A stretch of 64,000 bases of DNA from Shinella sumterensis (GCF_004514425.2 NZ_MYFN02000004.1:1-64000), one strand, 5' to 3'; positions 1 through 7,745 are shown, counted from the stretch's first letter. Made by a program: numbers and translations. The notes: generated from the letters alone by a model not told the origin.

Positions 1-2
1 GC

Positions 3-215
3 TTCACGCCGGTCGCCAGTCCCCAGTCGAACGGAATGTCAGAGGCATTCGTCAAAACCCTGAAACGGGATTACGTGCGCATATCAGCTCTGCCAGACGC
101 CGAAACGGCGCTCCGGCTCATCGACGGATGGATCGAAGACTACAACGAAATCCATCCCCATTCCGCACTCAAGATGGCTTCCCCTCGGCAGTTCATCAGG
201 GCTAAATCAAACTAG
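3..215 (+). CDS. IS3-family transposase OrfB, C-terminal part
   Basis: This is the last 70 codons of a DDE transposase, cut by the window edge. The reading frame contains SPQSNGMSEAFVKTLKRDY, which is the segment around the catalytic glutamate of the IS3 OrfB integrase core, followed by a W-x-x-x-Y-N-x-x-H-P-H-S-A-L block and an ASPRQF end that is typical of the IS2/IS3 groups. The stop is followed within 10 bp by a probable terminal inverted repeat. The rest of the gene and OrfA should lie to the left. Whether the copy is intact cannot be judged here. Confidence 0.88.
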   Translation, partial: FTPVASPQSNGMSEAFVKTLKRDYVRISALPDAETALRLIDGWIEDYNEIHPHSALKMASPRQFIRAKSN

Positions 216-221
216 CCGATC

Positions 222-247
222 TGTCCGGTGAAATGGGGAGCACTCCA
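222..247. repeat. Probable right terminal inverted repeat of the IS3-type element
   Basis: Read on the minus strand the segment begins TGGAGTGCTCCCC and ends ACCGGACA, which resembles the 5'-TGG...AGACA ends of IS2-like members of the IS3 family. It sits just after the transposase stop, where the right end should be. The matching left end is outside the window, so the call rests on position and resemblance. Confidence 0.5.
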
Positions 248-251
248 CTCA

Positions 252-279
252 GGGGTGTCCTTAATTTTAAGGAGACCCC
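252..279. repeat. Near-perfect 13-bp inverted repeat beside the IS end
   Basis: Two 13-base arms (252-264 and 267-279) are separated by two T residues and differ at one position. It lies five bases beyond the IS end. It may be a joined pair of ends of another insertion sequence, an insertion target, or a hairpin. About 110 bases that follow, up to 393, show no gene I can support. Confidence 0.5.
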
Positions 280-393
280 ATGTTGATGCACGGATCGGTG
301 CCGTTCGGAATCAGGGGGTTAGCACTGAACGCAATTTTGCGCCGAGTAAACTCACAGGCTTGCCGTGCCTATGGGATTGCGTGAGGCTGGGTA

Positions 394-585
394 TCAGTGA
401 GGATTGACGGCTGCAGCCAGGCCGACGGCCTCCGTAGGGTCCTCAGCCACAGATTCGTCCGCCTCTTCGTCGATTTCCCGCTCGGCCTGAAGCCAGTGGC
501 CAAGACTGCGGCTATCGAGCGACCCTTCTTTCTGCCAGAGCTCAAAGGCCCTGGCTTTGATCCGGCGTTCTCTCTCGTCGATCAT
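394..585 (-). CDS. DUF2934 domain protein
   Basis: A 63-residue protein whose N-terminal half, RIKARAFELWQKEGS followed by GHWLQAEREI, matches the DUF2934 family, a short domain common in Rhizobiales and often carried on accessory replicons and islands. Its function is not known. The tail after residue 38 is acidic and then alanine-rich. It starts five bases after the stop of a 24-codon membrane peptide gene on the same strand and lacks a strong ribosome binding site of its own, so the two are probably translationally coupled. Confidence 0.8.
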   Translation of the reverse strand: MIDERERRIKARAFELWQKEGSLDSRSLGHWLQAEREIDEEADESVAEDPTEAVGLAAAVNPH

Positions 586-590
586 GGCGA

Positions 591-665
591 TTACCTGAGG
601 CCGAAGAAGGACAGGATGGCAACTACGATGACGACAAGCCCGACGATGTAAATGATCTGGTTCAT
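591..665 (-). CDS. 24-residue hydrophobic membrane peptide
   Basis: The frame encodes a peptide starting MNQIIYIVGLVVIV and ending FFGLR, essentially a single membrane helix with a basic C-terminal residue. A good Shine-Dalgarno sequence (AGGAGA) lies seven bases before the ATG, and the stop is five bases before the DUF2934 gene. Very similar 24-25 residue peptides accompany DUF2934 genes in other Rhizobiales, as far as I recall the family. The role is unknown. Size is below usual gene-calling limits, so it is easily missed. Confidence 0.7.
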   Translation of the reverse strand: MNQIIYIVGLVVIVVAILSFFGLR

Positions 666-785
666 TGTGGGTCTCCTGTTAGGGAGACGCAACGCTGGCG
701 CTCTGAGGATGTTCCTGGGAAAACCGCCTGCCGCCACAATGGAGGGCGCATGACGTGGCTGAAAGTCATGCCGGTCGGGCAGAAT

Positions 786-1181
786 TTACCTCATCCGATG
801 TTGAGAGATGTCTCGGATCTTGCGATTAGTTTGCAGGTTGACGGTTTCAAGGATGCGGTCAGACCTAAATGTGCGCCTCTCGTCGCGAAGGTAGCACCAG
901 CAGTCGTAGTAAATCACTGCCGCTCTCTGGCGCCATGTATGAACATAGATGTCACGAGTCGTCACAACGCCGTCCTCGTCGGCATAGGTGATGCGATATT
1001 CCGGACGCGCAATATCGTCGAAGCGATACGCATTCGGATCATACTCTCGTGCCGATATGCTTGTTTGGACAACAAGACCACGAGAGTGAGCGGATTCATC
1101 TCGGTTTTCTGCCCGCTCTCGCCTCCGAAGAAATAGCGTGTAAAGAATGTACGCAGCGAGTAATCCGAATGCCCACCACAT
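786..1181 (-). CDS. Membrane-anchored WYL-like domain protein
   Basis: A 131-residue protein with one N-terminal membrane helix (about residues 2-16, ending at a cluster of arginines) and a C-terminal domain with the pattern ITYADEDGVVTTRDI, then YYDCWCYLRDERRTFRSDRI. That I-x-Y...G...R-x-I followed by A/C-x-C-x-x-R-x-x-x-R-x-F-x-x-D-R-I layout is that of WYL domains, which bind nucleic acid or small ligands and often control transcription or defence functions. There is no HTH, so this is not a standard WYL regulator. I chose the ATG at 1181; a TTG eight codons upstream is also open. Function is unknown. Confidence 0.65.
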   Translation of the reverse strand: MWWAFGLLAAYILYTLFLRRRERAENRDESAHSRGLVVQTSISAREYDPNAYRFDDIARPEYRITYADEDGVVTTRDIYVHTWRQRAAVIYYDCWCYLRDERRTFRSDRILETVNLQTNRKIRDISQHRMR

Positions 1182-1333
1182 GATCGCCCCATAGCCCCTC
1201 TTCAATCTAGAGTCGAGTTGCGGGTTAGCGCAACAACAAACTTGGGTTCATCGCGTCGGGAACGCGATCGAGCTAGACCAGATGGACAAATTTCGACCAC
1301 GCAGCCCTAATGGCTTGGCCTTCTACCTAGGAG

Positions 1334-1567
1334 CTACCCCTGCCGATCCCGCAGACGGACGCCTGGCCCGTTTCCATTCTGGTCGATGAAAATAATGCCG
1401 GCTCCCTCCAGGGCGGCGCGAATTGCGTTCACGTTGTTGGCGATTGGCTTACGCTTTCCCGATTCAAAGTCCCGCAGGGTGGAGGGTGAAACGCCGGCCT
1501 CGTTTGCCAGATGGGGTTGGGTCCACTCAAGAAGTGCACGGGCGGCCCTGCATTGCGCCGGATACAT
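1334..1567 (-). CDS. XRE-family HTH regulator
   Basis: A 77-residue protein consisting of little more than a Cro/CI-type helix-turn-helix: ARALLEWTQPHLANEAGVS, then STLRDFESGKRKP as turn and recognition helix. After the HTH comes a short tail with ALEGAGIIFID, a phrase common in small XRE regulators of rhizobial islands and phages. The ATG at 1567 is preferred because AGGA lies five bases upstream; a TTG four codons earlier is possible. It is divergent from the 1677 gene, with an AT-rich 110-base gap between them that probably holds both promoters. Confidence 0.85.
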   Translation of the reverse strand: MYPAQCRAARALLEWTQPHLANEAGVSPSTLRDFESGKRKPIANNVNAIRAALEGAGIIFIDQNGNGPGVRLRDRQG

Positions 1568-1676
1568 ACTCGTCCTCAATAAAAAACAACAAGGTCATTA
1601 TTTTATGTTGACTTTGTCGTGACGTTGGTGTTTTCTAATGACATACACGCTTAGCAACGTCAACGAGGAGACGCCC

Positions 1677-2147
1677 ATGCACATCCAGCCAACCATCCCC
1701 GACAGAAGATTGGAACCGCGCCGGTTGCTTCCGAGAAGACAGCCGCCTTTCCATTATGACCAGGCGGCTGCCAGCGAAATTCCCAGGATGGCGGCCCTGG
1801 CTTTGCAGATGAATCAGACCATGCGTACATTTCAGCCGATGCCTGACGCCGCAATGGACGGCCTGAACGATGGCCACACCGCAGTTGTGGAAGCCCTTGC
1901 GGCGGAACCGGTCTCGACGTCGGCGGACATCGCGGACAAGCTGCGTGTGCTGGCTGACCTCATTGAGACCGACGCTGGCGGCGTGCTCGCGTTGGAACCG
2001 TTGATGCTCCAGGCCACGCTGCATGATCTGGGCGCGTTCCGCATCCGCGAGGCGATCGCCGAAGGGTACGGCTCCGTTGAGACCATCTACGGCGAGCTTC
2101 TACAACTGCGGGCCGGCGAGTTCGGCAAGATCGACCGCACCACATAA
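1677..2147 (+). CDS. Hypothetical island protein
   Basis: A 156-residue protein that I do not recognise. It has a basic, proline-rich start (RRLEPRRLLPRRQPP), then a mostly helical region, and a segment around residues 85-115 (STSADIADKLRVLADLIETDAGG) that resembles helical regions of other small accessory proteins of rhizobial islands. The ATG at 1677 is preceded by GAGGAG at a good distance, so upstream in-frame starts from 1638 are less likely. Divergent from the XRE gene, which may control it. Confidence 0.65.
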   Translation: MHIQPTIPDRRLEPRRLLPRRQPPFHYDQAAASEIPRMAALALQMNQTMRTFQPMPDAAMDGLNDGHTAVVEALAAEPVSTSADIADKLRVLADLIETDAGGVLALEPLMLQATLHDLGAFRIREAIAEGYGSVETIYGELLQLRAGEFGKIDRTT

Positions 2148-2465
2148 GTTTTTCAGGTCCGCTTCGGCGGATGGCCTGTCGCGTGAACACGGCGGGCCGG
2201 GTGTCGCCGGGCGCGTAGTAACGTCCGCGGCACCCACAGTTTGCCAGCCGTGCGCCGCATGTCCGGCTGGCTCTTACCCCCAGCGCGCCCTCGGGCTGCG
2301 CGGGGGTCTTTATCTCACCAGTTTACCACAGCCTTGAGCGCGACTACCACCGCCCCAACACGTGCGGCGCGCTCGGCGAACATTGCAACTGCCACCCGCT
2401 CGAAGAGCTTTGCCGCGCTACCGCTCTCCATCTGGGGCAGCGGCACCACGATGAAAGGAGATCGA
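2148..2465 (+). other. 318-base gap with one terminator; no supported gene
   Basis: Between the hypothetical gene and the excisionase-like gene there is a GC-rich hairpin (see 2277-2312) and otherwise no reading frame I can support. A reverse-strand frame of about 37 codons near 2320-2430 reads plausibly (for example FAERAARVGAVVVALK) but has no ribosome binding site. Confidence 0.5.
2277..2312 (+). terminator. Probable intrinsic terminator
   Basis: CCCCCAGCGCGCCC pairs with GGGCTGCGCGGGGG over a tiny loop and is followed by TCTTTA. The stem is very stable, while the U-tract is short. It lies about 130 bases after the 1677-2147 gene. Confidence 0.55.
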
Positions 2466-2525
2466 ATGAGACATCTAGCAAATGATACACCGCGCATCAG
2501 CCTCAGTCCGCAAATTAGGATCTGA
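2466..2525 (+). CDS. Possible 19-codon leader peptide
   Basis: A short frame beginning MRHLANDTPRISL follows a strong Shine-Dalgarno (AAGGAG, five bases before the ATG) and stops one base before the ATG of the excisionase-like gene. It may serve only to couple translation of that gene. The peptide itself resembles nothing I know. Confidence 0.35.
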   Translation: MRHLANDTPRISLSPQIRI

Positions 2526-2526
2526 G

Positions 2527-2871
2527 ATGATCCCGTCACCAGCTAACGACAACGTTCAGCCTGACGTTCCGGTCAGGCTGGCAGATATCCTTCCCATCGC
2601 TTTCCCCTACGGAGGCATGTCGGTAAGCGGTCTTCGCAAGGAGGCCGCTCGCGGCCGTCTCGTGCTTATGCGGATCGCAGGGAAAGACTTCACGACGATG
2701 CGATCGATAGAGGAGATGAAGGAGCAATGTCGCGTGCCCGCAAACCAGCCAGGCTTTGGCTCCGCCCGGCCGACAAGGACCGAGAAGCCGTCTGGCTTAT
2801 CCTCGACGGGGGGAAGCAGTTCCGCACAGGCTGCGGTCAGCATGATCGTACAGGAGCTGAGAAAGCGCTAG
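2527..2871 (+). CDS. Excisionase-like small DNA-binding protein
   Basis: A 114-residue protein in the position of a recombination directionality factor, immediately before the integrase. The central part, VRLADILPIAFPYGGMSVSGLRKEAARGRL followed by IAGKDFTTMRSIEEM, reads like a short winged-helix or MerR-like fold with a reverse turn (GRLVLMRIAGKDF) that is found upstream of tyrosine integrases in Rhizobiales. The start at 2527 has AGGA six bases upstream. The last 145 bases overlap the integrase in another frame, which is unusually long for bacterial genes. The excisionase role is inferred from position. Confidence 0.7.
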   Translation: MIPSPANDNVQPDVPVRLADILPIAFPYGGMSVSGLRKEAARGRLVLMRIAGKDFTTMRSIEEMKEQCRVPANQPGFGSARPTRTEKPSGLSSTGGSSSAQAAVSMIVQELRKR

Positions 2872-3836
2872 CGGAGCATATCGGAAGGCAGTTCCTTGCT
2901 GAGGCTCCCAAGCGAAACCGGGCAGCGTCCGAAGTGGCGATCGCCGAGGTGCTGGCGCACTATCTCTCCTTGAAGAAAGACACGGCGACCCGGCCTAAGG
3001 AACTCGCGGCGCGTGCCGAGAACCTTATGGCGTTCTGGGGTGACAAAACCCTCGACGACATTACGAGCGGCACCTGTACCGAGTACGTGCGCCGCCGCGG
3101 GAATCAAAATGGTTCCCGGCGTGAACTGGAGGATCTACGCGCCGCGTGCCGCCAGGCCATCGCCGACAATGTCACGCGCCAATCTGTAACCGTTACCCTG
3201 CCGCCAAAGGCCAAAGGGAGGGTTAAGCACCTAGACCGCTCGACCCTAGCCGAGCTTATTTGGGCCGCCTATCGCAAAAGGGGAAGATACCGCGGCAACC
3301 CAAACAAGCGGAAGCCTACAGTCCACATCGCGCGGTTTGCTCTGGCTGCGGTGTACACCGGCAGTCGCTCATCGCGGATATGGCAGGCATCGTTCGTGAA
3401 GGAGCAGGGCCGCCCGTATATCGATCTGGATGCCGGTGTGTTCTATCGCGCTTGGGAAGGAGAGATTGTAGCCGGCAACAAGCGAGCTCCGCCGATCCGC
3501 CTTCCTGCTCGTCTGCTCGCTCATATGAGGCGGTGGCATGCGAAGGGTGCCAAATATGTCGTCGAGTACAATGGCAAGCCCGCGGACCCCAAGCGAGCCT
3601 TCCGAAACCTCGTCGATGAGGTGCTGGGTGAGGGCGCCGAAGGCGTCGTCCGGCACACCCTGCGGCACACCGCGGCCACGTGGCTCATGCAGGCAGCTAC
3701 CGACAAGTGGGAGGCGTCTGGCTATCTGGGGATGACTCTGGAGACGCTAGAGAAGACCTACGGCCATCACCACCCGGATCATCAGGCTGGTGTAGGCGAA
3801 GCATTCACAACCGGGAGGGCAGGGCGAATGAAGTAG
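2727..3836 (+). CDS. Tyrosine recombinase/integrase
   Basis: A 369-residue site-specific recombinase. The N-terminal part should hold the arm-type and core-binding domains (SAM-like helices near residues 70-150). The catalytic domain shows the first arginine in TGSRSS (R214), the H-x-x-R box RHTLRHTAATWL (H310, R313) and the nucleophile in EKTYGHHHPDH (Y345). The usual His/Trp after LG is methionine (LGM, residue 336), which is common in this rhizobial subgroup. The gene ends 83 bases from the 3' end of a convergent tRNA-Pro, so integration into that tRNA is the obvious reading. It overlaps the upstream excisionase-like gene by 145 bases. Confidence 0.93.
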   Translation: MSRARKPARLWLRPADKDREAVWLILDGGKQFRTGCGQHDRTGAEKALAEHIGRQFLAEAPKRNRAASEVAIAEVLAHYLSLKKDTATRPKELAARAENLMAFWGDKTLDDITSGTCTEYVRRRGNQNGSRRELEDLRAACRQAIADNVTRQSVTVTLPPKAKGRVKHLDRSTLAELIWAAYRKRGRYRGNPNKRKPTVHIARFALAAVYTGSRSSRIWQASFVKEQGRPYIDLDAGVFYRAWEGEIVAGNKRAPPIRLPARLLAHMRRWHAKGAKYVVEYNGKPADPKRAFRNLVDEVLGEGAEGVVRHTLRHTAATWLMQAATDKWEASGYLGMTLETLEKTYGHHHPDHQAGVGEAFTTGRAGRMK

Positions 3837-3919
3837 CAATCATTGCCGTATTCGTTGCCGTGATTTTTTCTGAAGGGGTTCGGGAAAGTTTGAAACCGCT
3901 GAGAATTGAGGGTTTCAGC

Positions 3920-3960
3920 TGGTCGGAGTGGAGTGATTCGAACACTCGACCCCCACGTCC
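3920..3960 (-). other. Inferred attachment site in the 3' half of tRNA-Pro
   Basis: Tyrosine integrases that sit next to a tRNA 3' end normally recombine within its anticodon-to-CCA half. The 3' half of this tRNA is intact, so the element's copy restored the gene. No second copy of this sequence was found between 1 and 3900, so the partner site should be outside the window. Confidence 0.4.
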
Positions 3961-3996
3961 CGAACGTGGTGCGCTACCAGACTGCGCTACACTCCG
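3920..3996 (-). tRNA. tRNA-Pro(CGG)
   Basis: A complete cloverleaf can be drawn on the minus strand: acceptor CGGAGTG/CACTCCG, D-arm GCGC/GCGC, anticodon stem CCACG/CGTGG with loop TTCGGGA (anticodon CGG), T-arm GAGTG-TTCGAAT-CACTC, discriminator A and an encoded CCA. It reads codon CCG. Its 3' end faces the integrase gene and is the likely integration target. Confidence 0.96.
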
Positions 3997-4266
3997 TGAC
4001 CAGCGGCGCCTCTATAGAACAGGCTCAGCCGTTCGACAAGCGGAAAAGTTCAAAAAAATCCGCGATCTTGGGGAAAGCCCGGGGAGGCCGCGGGATTTTT
4101 CTCGCACGTGCTCAAATCGCAGCCCGGGGACGGCGTGGGCTTGTGTCGCGAGATGGAAATGCGGGCCGTGCGGCCGGCCGTTACACCCGCCGGTACCCAC
4201 CCTTGGTGGAACAAAATCGCGGTGCGCGCATTCCTCGTCCAACGCAATAAAGGAAAGGAAACAACC

Positions 4267-4344
4267 ATGGCTCGCGCTTTTATTCTCTGGTTGATGGGCG
4301 TTCCGCTCTTCGCAGTCCTGCTGATCTGGTACTTCTTCTTCTGA
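4267..4344 (+). CDS. 25-residue hydrophobic membrane peptide
   Basis: The frame encodes MARAFILWLMGVPLF and ends WYFFF: one membrane helix with a short cytoplasmic head. A purine-rich Shine-Dalgarno (AAAGGAAAGGAAA) precedes the ATG and a hairpin terminator follows within 50 bases, so this is probably a stand-alone transcription unit. Similar peptides occur in other Rhizobiales. No function is known. The 270 bases between the tRNA and this gene presumably carry its promoter and show no other gene. Confidence 0.7.
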   Translation: MARAFILWLMGVPLFAVLLIWYFFF

Positions 4345-4392
4345 GGATTTTCAGATCGGCCGCCGCACAGGCGCCGGAGCCCGGACCATGAC

Positions 4393-4437
4393 AGGCACCC
4401 TCGCACCAGGCTTGCTGGCGAAGGGTGCCTTTCTTTT
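4393..4437 (+). terminator. Intrinsic terminator of the 25-residue peptide gene
   Basis: AGGCACCCT at 4393-4401 pairs with AGGGTGCCT at 4422-4430 and is followed by TTCTTTT. Confidence 0.8.
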
Positions 4438-4449
4438 GCGTAGCCAAAA

Positions 4450-4480
4450 CGAAAAGCGGCGCCCGAGGGGCGCCGCTTCT
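4450..4480 (-). terminator. Intrinsic terminator of the cys operon
   Basis: AAGCGGCGCC at 4454-4463 pairs with GGCGCCGCTT at 4469-4478. On the minus strand the stem is followed by TTTTCGTTTT. It lies about 20 bases after the cysN stop. Confidence 0.85.
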
Positions 4481-4502
4481 GCGTCTATCGATGGACGGCG
4501 AC

Positions 4503-5990
4503 CTATTCGTCCAGATCGCCCAGGATTTCCGCGGCGCGTCCGGCGGTGGTGTGGCGAATGTCCACATCCTGGCGGCGGCTTGCGAAGAGTTCGCTCGCCA
4601 TGATCTTTTCCGCGAGATCGGCGGGCAGCGAGAGCAGCACGCGCTGGTCGTCCTTGTGGATGCCGCCCAGTTCGGAGCGCCGCCCCGTGATCATGCCGCC
4701 GGCCACCGTGTTGTTGGTGTCGGGGTCGATCAGGATGAAGGCGCCGGTCGTGCGGTTCTGCTCGTAGGTATCGAAGATCGCCTGCTCGTCGAAGGCGAGA
4801 TGCACCTTGCCGATGGCGTTCATGCCGAGCCGCTCGGCGGTGCTCCATTTCGACGTCTTCAGGTCGAGCTGGCTCACGGGCTCGATGAGCACGCGCTGGC
4901 GGCGCGAGCCGCTTTTCAGCCAGTAGCGCTTGCCCGGCTCGATGCCCTCGGGCTGCAGCGCCACGATCTGCGCGTCGAAGCCGCGGCCGGTCATCGGCTG
5001 GCTGTCGATGGCCACGATCATGTCGCCGCGCGACACGTCGACCTGCCGGTCGAGCACGAGCGTGATGGCATCGCCCGCGACGGCCGCATTGCGCACGAGG
5101 TCGAAGGTCACGATCTTGGTGACGTTCGCCACCATGCCGGACGGCAGGACGACGACCGAATCGCCCGGCTTCACCGAGCCGCCGGCGACCGTGCCCTGGT
5201 AGCCGCGGAAGCTTTCGCCCGGGCGCGAGACGCGCTGCACCGGCAGGCGGAAGCCCACGGTCTGGTTGGAGCGCGTGGTGGCCTTTTCCAGCGTCTCGAC
5301 GAGCGTCGGGCCGTCATACCAGGGCATGCTGGCGCGGCCGTCATAAACGACGTTTTCGCCTTTCAGCGCCGACATCGGAATGGCGGTGATCTGCGTCACG
5401 CCGAGCGTCAGCGCGAACTCCTTGAAATCATGCACGATCTCCAGGAAGCGGGCGCGCTCGTAATTCGTCAGGTCGATCTTGTTGACGGCGAGCACGAACT
5501 GCCGGATGCCCATCAGCGAAGCGATGGTGGCATGGCGGCGCGTCTGCTCGAGAATGCCCGCGCGGGCATCGACCAAGAGCACGGCAAGGTCCGCCGTGGA
5601 GGCGCCGGTGGCCATGTTGCGGGTATACTGCTCGTGGCCGGGCGTATCGGCGACGATGAACGAGCGGCGGTCCGTCGAGAAGTAGCGATAGGCCACGTCG
5701 ATGGTGATGCCCTGCTCGCGTTCGGCCTGGAGGCCGTCCAGCAGCAGCGCGAAATCGGGCAGGCCGAGATCGTTCTGCTTGCCGCTGTCGCGGTGCAGCG
5801 TCGCGGCCTGGTCTTCCTTGACGGCCTTGGTATCCCAGAGCAGGCGGCCGATCAGCGTCGACTTGCCGTCGTCGACCGAGCCGCAGGTGATGAGGCGAAG
5901 CGGGCGGGAATCGCGGATCGCGCGGGCCTGTTCAGCGGCCGGCGCTTCGATCGGAAGCACTTCGGCGGTTGCAGTGGCGGAAACGGTCAT
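4503..5990 (-). CDS. cysN: Sulfate adenylyltransferase subunit 1 (GTPase)
   Basis: CysN is the GTPase partner of CysD; GTP hydrolysis drives the unfavourable formation of adenosine 5'-phosphosulfate from ATP and sulfate. The 495-residue protein has an EF-Tu-like GTPase domain with GSVDDGKS at residues 37-44, DTPGHEQ near 115-121 and NKID at 170-173, followed by beta-barrel domains. Length fits plain CysN; there is no C-terminal APS kinase (CysC) fusion of the NodQ kind, in keeping with an APS reductase downstream. The ATG lies one base after the cysD stop, so the two are coupled. Confidence 0.96.
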   Translation of the reverse strand: MTVSATATAEVLPIEAPAAEQARAIRDSRPLRLITCGSVDDGKSTLIGRLLWDTKAVKEDQAATLHRDSGKQNDLGLPDFALLLDGLQAEREQGITIDVAYRYFSTDRRSFIVADTPGHEQYTRNMATGASTADLAVLLVDARAGILEQTRRHATIASLMGIRQFVLAVNKIDLTNYERARFLEIVHDFKEFALTLGVTQITAIPMSALKGENVVYDGRASMPWYDGPTLVETLEKATTRSNQTVGFRLPVQRVSRPGESFRGYQGTVAGGSVKPGDSVVVLPSGMVANVTKIVTFDLVRNAAVAGDAITLVLDRQVDVSRGDMIVAIDSQPMTGRGFDAQIVALQPEGIEPGKRYWLKSGSRRQRVLIEPVSQLDLKTSKWSTAERLGMNAIGKVHLAFDEQAIFDTYEQNRTTGAFILIDPDTNNTVAGGMITGRRSELGGIHKDDQRVLLSLPADLAEKIMASELFASRRQDVDIRHTTAGRAAEILGDLDE

Positions 5991-5991
5991 C

Positions 5992-6945
5992 TCAGAAATA
6001 CCCTTCGCGTTTCTTCTTTTCCATGGAGCCGGACTGGTCGCGGTCGATCGCGCGGCCCTGGCGTTCGGAGACGGTGGCCGTCTCCAGCTCGGCGATGATG
6101 TCGTCGAGCGTGGTGGCGTTGGAGCGGATGGCGCCGGTCAGCGGGAAGCAGCCGAGCGTGCGGAAGCGGATGACGCCCTCCTGTCGCACTTCGCCGGGCA
6201 GCAGCTCCAGGCGCGGGTCCTCGGCCATGATCATCATGCCGTCGCGCTCCACGAAGGGGCGCTTCTTCGCGAAATAGAGCGGCACGATCGGGATATCCTC
6301 GGCCTGGATGTAGCGCCAGATATCGACTTCGGTCCAGTTGGAGAGCGGGAAGGCGCGCACGCTCTCGCCCTGGCGGATCATGCCGTTATAGATGTTCCAC
6401 AGTTCCGGGCGCTGGTTGCGCGGGTCCCAGCGATGGTCGGGCGTGCGGAACGAGTAGATGCGCTCCTTGGCGCGCGAGGCTTCCTCGTCGCGGCGCGCGC
6501 CGCCGAACGCCGCGTCGTATTTGCCGGCATCGAGCGCCTGGCGCAGCGACTCGGTCTTCATGATGTCGGTATAGAGCGCCGAGCCGTGCGTGAAGGGCGT
6601 GACGTTTTCGGCCGCACCGCGCGGATTGATGTGCTCGATCAGGTCGAGATCGTATTCCTTCACGATGTTGTCGCGGAAGGCGATCATCTCGGCGAACTTC
6701 CAGCCCGTGTTGACGTGCAGCAGCGGGAAGGGCACGCGGCCGGGATAGAACGCCTTGCGCGCCAGATGCAGCAGGACGGAACTGTCCTTGCCGATGGAAT
6801 AGAGCATGACGGGGCGCTCGAATTCGGCAGCGACCTCGCGGAAGATGTGGATCGCCTCGTTTTCCAGCGCCTTGAGGTGCGGATCGAGCGGCGGCTTGGG
6901 CGTTGCGTTCTGCTTCGCTTCCGCCTCGTTACGGATGTCGGACAT
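5992..6945 (-). CDS. cysD: Sulfate adenylyltransferase subunit 2
   Basis: CysD is the catalytic ATP sulfurylase subunit of the PAPS-reductase/N-type ATP pyrophosphatase superfamily. The 317-residue sequence carries the PP-loop [11 protein letters not shown] (residues 49-59), the [10 protein letters not shown] segment and [15 protein letters not shown], all characteristic of CysD. It lies in the middle of cysH-cysD-cysN, 47 bases after cysH. The start at 6945 is the only one that keeps the usual N-terminal helix ([16 protein letters not shown]). Confidence 0.97.
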   Translation of the reverse strand: MSDIRNEAEAKQNATPKPPLDPHLKALENEAIHIFREVAAEFERPVMLYSIGKDSSVLLHLARKAFYPGRVPFPLLHVNTGWKFAEMIAFRDNIVKEYDLDLIEHINPRGAAENVTPFTHGSALYTDIMKTESLRQALDAGKYDAAFGGARRDEEASRAKERIYSFRTPDHRWDPRNQRPELWNIYNGMIRQGESVRAFPLSNWTEVDIWRYIQAEDIPIVPLYFAKKRPFVERDGMMIMAEDPRLELLPGEVRQEGVIRFRTLGCFPLTGAIRSNATTLDDIIAELETATVSERQGRAIDRDQSGSMEKKKREGYF

Positions 6946-6992
6946 GGAAATTCTAAACTCCGGATGGGGCGCCTTGGGAGGGCGGGTGTCTG

Positions 6993-7745
6993 TCAGGCGG
7001 CGCTCGGGGCCGGGATGGTGGAAGCGGCGGCCTCATGGACGTGCAGGCCGCATTCGCGCTTCTCGTCGTTTTCCCACCACCAGCGGCCGGCGCGCTCGGG
7101 CTCGCCGGGCTTGATGGCGCGCGTACAGGGCTCGCAGCCGATCGAGGGATAGCCGCGATTGTGCATCGGGTTCACCGGCACGGCATTGTCGGCGACATAG
7201 GCCTTGATGCGGTCGATGTCCCAATCCGCCAGCGGATTGATCTTGATCAGGTTGCGATCGGCATCGAATTCGGCGAAGGGCGTGTCCGCGCGATTGCCGG
7301 ACTGGCCGCGGCGCAGGCCGGTGATCCAGAAGGATGCCCCTTCAAGTGCACGCGCAAGCGGCTTCAGCTTGCGCACGCCGCAACAGGCGTGGCGGGCTTC
7401 CACGCTCTCGTAGAAGCCGTTGAGGCCGTACTTCGCCGCATAGGCGTCGATATCGTCCTGCGCGGGAACGTAGCGGGCGATGGTGATGCCGTACTGGCCT
7501 TCGGTCTCGTCGATGAGATCGACGGTTTCCTTGAAGAGGCGTCCGGTCTCCAGCGTCACGACATCGATGTCCAGCCGCTCGGTGCCGATGGCCGCCGTGA
7601 TGACCTGGTCCTCGATGCCGAGGCTGGTGGTGAACACGGCGCGGCCGCCAAGCTCGGCCACGAATGCGAGGCGCCCGGCAAGGTCGAGGCCTGCGAGTTT
7701 GTCATTGAGGGCCTGCGCGGTCCCGTTTCCGGTGAGAGCAGTCAT
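6993..7745 (-). CDS. cysH: Assimilatory APS reductase (4Fe-4S)
   Basis: Reduces adenosine 5'-phosphosulfate to sulfite with thioredoxin or glutaredoxin. Although the family name is PAPS reductase, the paired cysteines C121-C122 ([10 protein letters not shown]) and C204-x-x-C207 (GCEPCTR) are the iron-sulfur ligands that mark APS-using enzymes, and ECGLH (C232) is the catalytic motif. Length is 250 residues from the ATG at 7745; the open frame extends further upstream to 7853, but the family begins near this point. First gene of the cysHDN operon; the AT-rich stretch around 7890-7930 is the likely promoter region. Confidence 0.95.
   Translation of the reverse strand: MTALTGNGTAQALNDKLAGLDLAGRLAFVAELGGRAVFTTSLGIEDQVITAAIGTERLDIDVVTLETGRLFKETVDLIDETEGQYGITIARYVPAQDDIDAYAAKYGLNGFYESVEARHACCGVRKLKPLARALEGASFWITGLRRGQSGNRADTPFAEFDADRNLIKINPLADWDIDRIKAYVADNAVPVNPMHNRGYPSIGCEPCTRAIKPGEPERAGRWWWENDEKRECGLHVHEAAASTIPAPSAA

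Larger units (their letters stand above)
1..3922. mobile_element. Distal part of an integrative element at tRNA-Pro
   Basis: The stretch from the left edge to the 3' end of the tRNA-Pro gene looks like one end of an integrated genomic island. It carries an IS3 remnant, several short accessory genes of mixed orientation, an excisionase-like gene and a tyrosine integrase whose 3' end lies 83 bp from the 3' end of the tRNA, which is the usual arrangement for tRNA-targeting integrases. From 4.2 kb onward the genes are ordinary chromosomal ones. The second attachment site is not visible, so it should lie left of the window. The element class (prophage remnant, ICE or simple island) cannot be told from these genes. 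Confidence 0.6.

Noticed and set aside
2315-2434. Short reverse-strand frame in the gap before the excisionase-like gene
   Set aside because: Amino-acid pattern is plausible but there is no ribosome site or neighbour on that strand.
3920-3996. tRNA with a different anticodon or a broken tRNA
   Set aside because: All four arms pair and the loop TTCGGGA gives anticodon CGG; no damage from integration.
4425-6098. Large plus-strand frames antisense to cysN and cysD
   Set aside because: Shadow frames of high-GC coding sequence with no domain.
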